DNA of 64,000 bases from Nocardioides ginsengisegetis (GTDB lineage: Bacteria > Actinomycetota > Actinomycetes > Propionibacteriales > Nocardioidaceae), in NCBI RefSeq assembly GCF_014138045.1, contig NZ_JACGXA010000001.1, positions 2,217,001 to 2,281,000 on the forward strand. Reading direction: 5' to 3'. Under the pieces are notes generated by a model. That model searched no databases. It was not told where the DNA came from and worked only from the letters and a program-made list of their open reading frames with translations. Positions 57,879-64,000 of the stretch are shown here, piece by piece (positions within the stretch are counted from its first letter, which is position 1; every line of letters starts with the position of its first letter). The translations under genes and the position numbers were made by a program.

Positions 57879-58547
57879 GTGAGCACGACTCTCCCGATGT
57901 TCCCGCTCAACGCGGTGCTGTTCCCGGGGGTCAGTGTGCCGCTGACGGTCTTCGAGGACCGCTACCGCGCGATGGTGCACCACCTGCTGCGCGTCGACGA
58001 CCCGGCCGAGCGGGTCTTCGGGTCGGTCGGGATCCGTGAGGGCTACGAGGTCGGCGACCACGGGGCGCAGTCGTTGTTCCGGGTGGGCTGCAAGGTCCAG
58101 CTGACCGAGGTCGAGTCGCACGCCGACGGGACCTTCGACATCGTCGCCGTCGGGCTGGAGCGGATCGAGCTGGAGCGCCTGGACACGACGGGCACGTTCC
58201 CGGTCGGGCATGTCCTCCCCCGCCCCGAGCCGGAGTACCTCCCGGTCGCCGAGGAGATCCTCGAGCGGGCGCGCGCCACGTTCACCGCCTACCGGGCGGC
58301 GCTGACCGACATCCGCAGCGACCCCTACACCGGCAGCCTGCCCAAGGACCCGACGTACCTCTCCTGGACCCTGGCGGCGGTCGCCCCGCTGCCCATGTCG
58401 GAGCGCCAGGCGCTGCTCGAGGCCGAGGACGCCTCGCTGCGGCTGGTGATGGTCACCGACCTGCTCCGCTCGGAGCTGCGGGCCATGAACGTCATCCCGT
58501 CGCTGCCGGCCACCGAGGTGGCCCGCACGCGGTGGTCCCCCAACTAG
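57879..58547 (+). CDS. LON substrate-binding (N-terminal) domain protein
   Basis: The 222-residue protein is a stand-alone LON N-terminal domain: LPMFPLNAVLFPGVSVPLTVFEDRYRAMV at the start (seen in segments), GCKVQLTEVESHADGTFDIVAVG..., and a helical second half. It lacks the AAA+ and protease domains of Lon. Such proteins are conserved in actinobacteria; their role is unknown, perhaps binding unfolded proteins. GTG 57879 is 6 nt after TAGGTT. It is 7 bp before ybaK. Confidence 0.88.
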   Translation: MSTTLPMFPLNAVLFPGVSVPLTVFEDRYRAMVHHLLRVDDPAERVFGSVGIREGYEVGDHGAQSLFRVGCKVQLTEVESHADGTFDIVAVGLERIELERLDTTGTFPVGHVLPRPEPEYLPVAEEILERARATFTAYRAALTDIRSDPYTGSLPKDPTYLSWTLAAVAPLPMSERQALLEAEDASLRLVMVTDLLRSELRAMNVIPSLPATEVARTRWSPN

Positions 58548-58554
58548 GACGCCC

Positions 58555-59067
58555 ATGGCGAAGAAGTCCTCAGGCGGCACCCCGGCCACCGTCGCCCTGA
58601 CGCGGGCCGGTGTCGCGTTCACCCTGCACGACTACGCGCACGACCCGCGGGCCCAGTCCTACGGTCTCGAGGCGGCCGAGGCGCTGGGGCTCGACCCCGC
58701 CTGCGTCTTCAAGACCCTGCTGGCCACGGTCCACCCTTCGACAGGCTCAGGACAACGCGCCCGCCTCGCGGTCGGGATCGTCCCGGTGTCGGCGCAGCTG
58801 GACCTCAAGGCGCTCGCCCGTGCCCTGGGCGGCAGCAGGGCCGAGATGGCTGACAAGACCGCGGCCGAGCGCGCCACCGGGTACGTCGTCGGGGGCATCT
58901 CTCCCCTCGGCCAGAAGCGGGCGCACCCGACCGTGGTCGACGCGACCGCGCTCGACCACGCGGTCGTCTACGTGTCGGCCGGCCGGCGTGGCCTCGACCT
59001 GGGGCTCTCGCCGGCCGACCTGGTGTCGGTGACGTCCGCGACGGTGGCCGCGATCAGTCGGTGGTGA
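58555..59067 (+). CDS. ybaK: Cys-tRNA(Pro)/Cys-tRNA(Cys) deacylase YbaK
   Basis: The 170-residue editing enzyme removes cysteine from mischarged tRNA-Pro. It has the essential Lys53 in CVFKTLLA, then LAVGIVPVSAQLDLKALA, MADKTAAERATGYVVGGISPLGQK. An insertion of about eight residues (PSTGSGQR, about 61-68) between the Lys strand and the next strand is produced by a short dispersed DNA repeat and is absent from usual homologues. The frame is kept and the loop probably tolerates it. The 3' end overlaps the convergent DUF3352 gene by 14 bp. Confidence 0.92.
   Translation: MAKKSSGGTPATVALTRAGVAFTLHDYAHDPRAQSYGLEAAEALGLDPACVFKTLLATVHPSTGSGQRARLAVGIVPVSAQLDLKALARALGGSRAEMADKTAAERATGYVVGGISPLGQKRAHPTVVDATALDHAVVYVSAGRRGLDLGLSPADLVSVTSATVAAISRW
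58733..58756. repeat. Short dispersed repeat inserted in frame in ybaK
   Basis: CCCTTCGACAGGCTCAGGAC plus flanking bases shares its core with 55817-55840. It encodes PSTGSGQ within YbaK. I recall this repeat type as common in actinobacterial genomes. Confidence 0.65.
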
Positions 59068-60664
59068 GGCGCAGCACCGCGTGCGAGGTGTCGCCGTCGC
59101 GCCACGCGCTCATGCCCAGCCCACCCAGCGGCTCGAGGTTGTCGGCAGTCTCCTGGTCGTCGCCAACGGCCTTGACCAGCCAGCCGTCGCCCGCGTCGAA
59201 GTTGACGAAGATGATCAGCGAGGCCTTGCCGGCATCGGGGACGACGTCCTTGAAGACCGCCGAGTCGCCCAGGCTGCCCCCGTCGAGCACCTGCTTCCGG
59301 TAGTCGGCGTCGGGACCGATCGCGATCCAGTCGCCGTCGCTGTCAGACCCGACGAAGGCGCCCTCCTCGGTGCCCATCTGGCCCTGCAGCTTGGCCAGCA
59401 CGTCCTCGATCGCGGCCGGGTCGCCCTTGACCTTGGCCGCGACCGGCACCCCGTCGCCGTTGGTGGAGTTGAAGAACGTCTCGGGGTCGAAGTCGCTGCC
59501 GATCGAGACGGCGATCGAGTCGCCCACGAGCGTCTCCACGTCATCGGGCAGGTCGAGACCGGACTGCTGGGACATGTCGTCGAGGAACTCCTGCGCACTC
59601 ATGTCGCTGCCGGAGTACGCCGCCAGCTGGTCCGCGATGCCGGAGAACCAGCCCTTGCCGAACGAGGCGCCGATCGCCGCGGCCGTGTCCTCGGGCAGGC
59701 TCGCGATCGCGTCGTCGCCCTGGTCGCCGCCGAGGAACTGCCCCTGGTCGACGCCCGGGTCGCCGGCGACCTCGAACTCCAGCGCACCCCCGTCGAAGCG
59801 CAGCGTCGCGGCCATCCCCTTGAAGTTCTTGAGAGCGCCGGTCGCCTCGGACGGAGCGGTGCCGCCCATCGGCCCGAAGCCGCCCAGGTTGTCGGCGAGG
59901 TAGCTGCCTGCCGCGGGGGCGGCGTACAGGTTGATGATGCCGGCGTCGCCGACCTCGTCCATCCAGTGCTGGTAGTCCTCGTCGTCGGCGAGCGAGGCCT
60001 TGGCCGCCTCGTCCGCGACCTGCTGCGCGAGGTCCTCGGTCTCGGCCACCACGGCCCAGTCGCCGTCGATCGACCAGCCGCCGGCACCCTCGGTGTCGCC
60101 GGAGCTGCTGTCGGTGGTGCAGGCCTGGATCTTCTTCAGGGCCGCGTCGGCCGCGTCGGCGTCGCTGACCTGGAGGACGAAGACGGGGCTCGGCTGGTCC
60201 TCGCCGAGGTCGACAGCGGCCACCGCCGCCCGGTCACCGATCCAGGGCTCGATGTCGTCGTCGTAGTCGAGGCCCTCGCACGGCGACTCCTTCTGGATCT
60301 CGTCGAAGATCGCCCGACGGATGTCGTCCTTGATGCCGAGGTCCACGTGGTCGGTGAACGCCGGGAACTTCCGCAGCATCTTCACCGCCTCGATCTTCTG
60401 CGATCCCGAGGGATCGAGGTCGATCGAGGCGTAGCCGATGGTGCCGGCGGGCAGGGCCTCGGCCGGCTGGGGGCCGCTGGAGAAGAACGAGGTGGCGGCC
60501 CAGATCCCGCCGGCGACCACGAGCAGGCCCGCAACGGCGCCACCCGCCACGAGCGCGGTGCGGCCGGCCGGACGACGGCCCGGACCCTGGGGGTCGGAAC
60601 CCTGCTGGAGGTACTCGGGAGTGCCGGGACCCGTGGGCCCGTCGGGCGGAAGCGTGCTGGACAT
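59054..60664 (-). CDS. DUF3352 membrane-anchored extracytoplasmic protein
   Basis: The 536-residue protein has a Pro/Gly-rich cytoplasmic start, one helix (about 37-60, LVAGGAVAGLLVVAGGIWAA), and a large acidic extracytoplasmic domain with the DUF3352 pattern ALPAGTIGYASIDLDPSGSQK and later DWIAIGPD. The family is found in actinobacteria and other groups and has no known function. ATG 60664 has a GGGGG site. It is likely co-transcribed with DUF2567 and dnaE upstream (70-bp gap). Confidence 0.85.
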   Translation of the reverse strand: MSSTLPPDGPTGPGTPEYLQQGSDPQGPGRRPAGRTALVAGGAVAGLLVVAGGIWAATSFFSSGPQPAEALPAGTIGYASIDLDPSGSQKIEAVKMLRKFPAFTDHVDLGIKDDIRRAIFDEIQKESPCEGLDYDDDIEPWIGDRAAVAAVDLGEDQPSPVFVLQVSDADAADAALKKIQACTTDSSSGDTEGAGGWSIDGDWAVVAETEDLAQQVADEAAKASLADDEDYQHWMDEVGDAGIINLYAAPAAGSYLADNLGGFGPMGGTAPSEATGALKNFKGMAATLRFDGGALEFEVAGDPGVDQGQFLGGDQGDDAIASLPEDTAAAIGASFGKGWFSGIADQLAAYSGSDMSAQEFLDDMSQQSGLDLPDDVETLVGDSIAVSIGSDFDPETFFNSTNGDGVPVAAKVKGDPAAIEDVLAKLQGQMGTEEGAFVGSDSDGDWIAIGPDADYRKQVLDGGSLGDSAVFKDVVPDAGKASLIIFVNFDAGDGWLVKAVGDDQETADNLEPLGGLGMSAWRDGDTSHAVLRLTTD

Positions 60665-60734
60665 GGCGGACCCCCGTCGTCGAGCGGGCGCCGAGCCCGC
60701 ACTGGTCGATGGGCCCAGATCCTAGCGGTGAACC

Positions 60735-61291
60735 TCAGGCCCCGGGGCGGTGTCGGCGGCGTCGGGTGAGACCGAAGAAGACCACCAGGAGACCGGCCAC
60801 CGCACCGCCCGGGAAGGCACGGAAGGGGCTGTCCCCGGAGACGGTGAGCGCGCCGGGCAGCTTGGTGCCGTCCTTGGCCGAGCGGGCGAGGTCGACCGGG
60901 TCCGCGGGACCGAAGTGGCTCCCCACACGGTGCATCAGCACGCCCGCGAGGACCGAGGCCCCGAGCACGACCACGAGGGTCAGCACCTCGTGGCGGTCGA
61001 AGAGGATGCCGACCAGCAGGGCCGAGACGAAGCCGGCCACGACGGCGACCGCGACGTAGGTGCCGGTGCCGGAGAAGTCGCCGCGCAGGCCCGCCTCGTC
61101 CTGGAGCCACTGGTGGTGCACGACCACGCCGGTCGGCGGCGACCAGATCCACTGCCACACCACGCCGGCCAGGGCGCCGGTCACCGCGAAGACCGCGACG
61201 ATGCCGAGGACCTGCACCACCAGCCGCACGACGACGCCCCGCCACACGGGCGGGGCGTCCACGGGGGCGGCGGGCGGTGGTGTGGTCACGG

Positions 61292-61307
<16 letters not shown>
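60735..61307 (-). CDS. DUF2567-like membrane protein
   Basis: The 190-residue protein has four helices (about 25-50, 82-103, 106-126, 162-180) and a basic C-terminus (RRRRHRPGA). The loop VVHHQWLQDEAGLRGDFSGTGTY and the FGPADP segment suggest DUF2567, an actinobacterial family of unknown function. The ATG at 61307 lies 16 bp inside the dnaE 3' end, so translation is coupled. Confidence 0.72.

Positions 61308-64000
<2,693 letters not shown>

Overview
The window is high-GC actinobacterial chromosome. The most likely source is Nocardioides or another member of the Nocardioidaceae. The reasons are very high third-position GC, many GTG starts, ATGA/GTGA stop-start overlaps, a PriA-type HisA, a PdtaR-type ANTAR regulator, a DUF2613/AftD-like pair, and a gene set and order (dnaE, hisDCBH-priA-hisF, hisI, trpCBA, lgt, pyk, pdtaR, polA, rpsA) that matches the core backbone familiar from Mycobacterium. 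No plasmid, phage or transposase gene is visible.

Layout. 1-5 kb: the 3' part of a secreted arylsulfotransferase-like protein faces rpsA across a strong terminator, followed by a phosphotransferase and a methyltransferase. 5-16.6 kb: a surface-glycan accessory island lying between rpsA and polA. It holds a DUF3068 protein, acyltransferase-3, 2OG-Fe(II) hydroxylase, GT2-methyltransferase fusion, polytopic GT-C-like protein, GT4, DUF2613, AftD-like protein, a second methyltransferase and a MOP flippase. 16.6-22 kb: polA, hotdog thioesterase, repeat copy 1, GNAT and DUF554. 22-29 kb: a polar amino acid ABC uptake operon and a complete branched-chain amino acid (liv) operon. 29-38 kb: pdtaR, a 54-aa gene, an unusual tRNA with anticodon CAA, two large hairpins, pyk, and glutamate synthase gltB-gltD. 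38-44.5 kb: one reverse-strand run hisI, Trp-associated membrane gene, HGxxPAAW, DUF2752, trpC, trpB, trpA, SCO1 and lgt. 44.5-51 kb: a heterodimeric ABC exporter, a DinB-like mycothiol-type protein, a propeller lipoprotein, a GH6-like protein and repeat copy 2. 51.7-57.1 kb: his operon hisD-C-B-H-109aa-priA-F. 57.2-64 kb: repeat copy 3, LON-domain gene and ybaK, then DUF3352, DUF2567 and the 3' part of dnaE.

How the parts work together. The his and trp genes are linked physically and through PriA, which in actinobacteria serves both pathways; neither trpE nor trpF is present. gltBD supplies glutamate and the two uptake systems supply amino acids. Lgt can lipidate the lipoproteins encoded here (two ABC binding proteins, SCO1 and the propeller protein). 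The 5-16.6 kb genes look like one assembly and decoration route for a surface polysaccharide.

Most unusual content. Three copies of a ~605-bp composite palindrome (19819-20422, 51059-51661, 57226-57832) each have long terminal inverted repeats, two diverged but structurally matching arms, and a 90-bp centre that is inverted relative to the arms in one copy. Also notable are a class-I-bodied tRNA with anticodon CAA, a 17-bp divergent double leaderless promoter, and two genes (hisH and DUF2752) that seem to start with CTG inside a CTGA overlap. Many genes here begin 6-7 nt after a TAnnnT hexamer, which points to widespread leaderless transcription.
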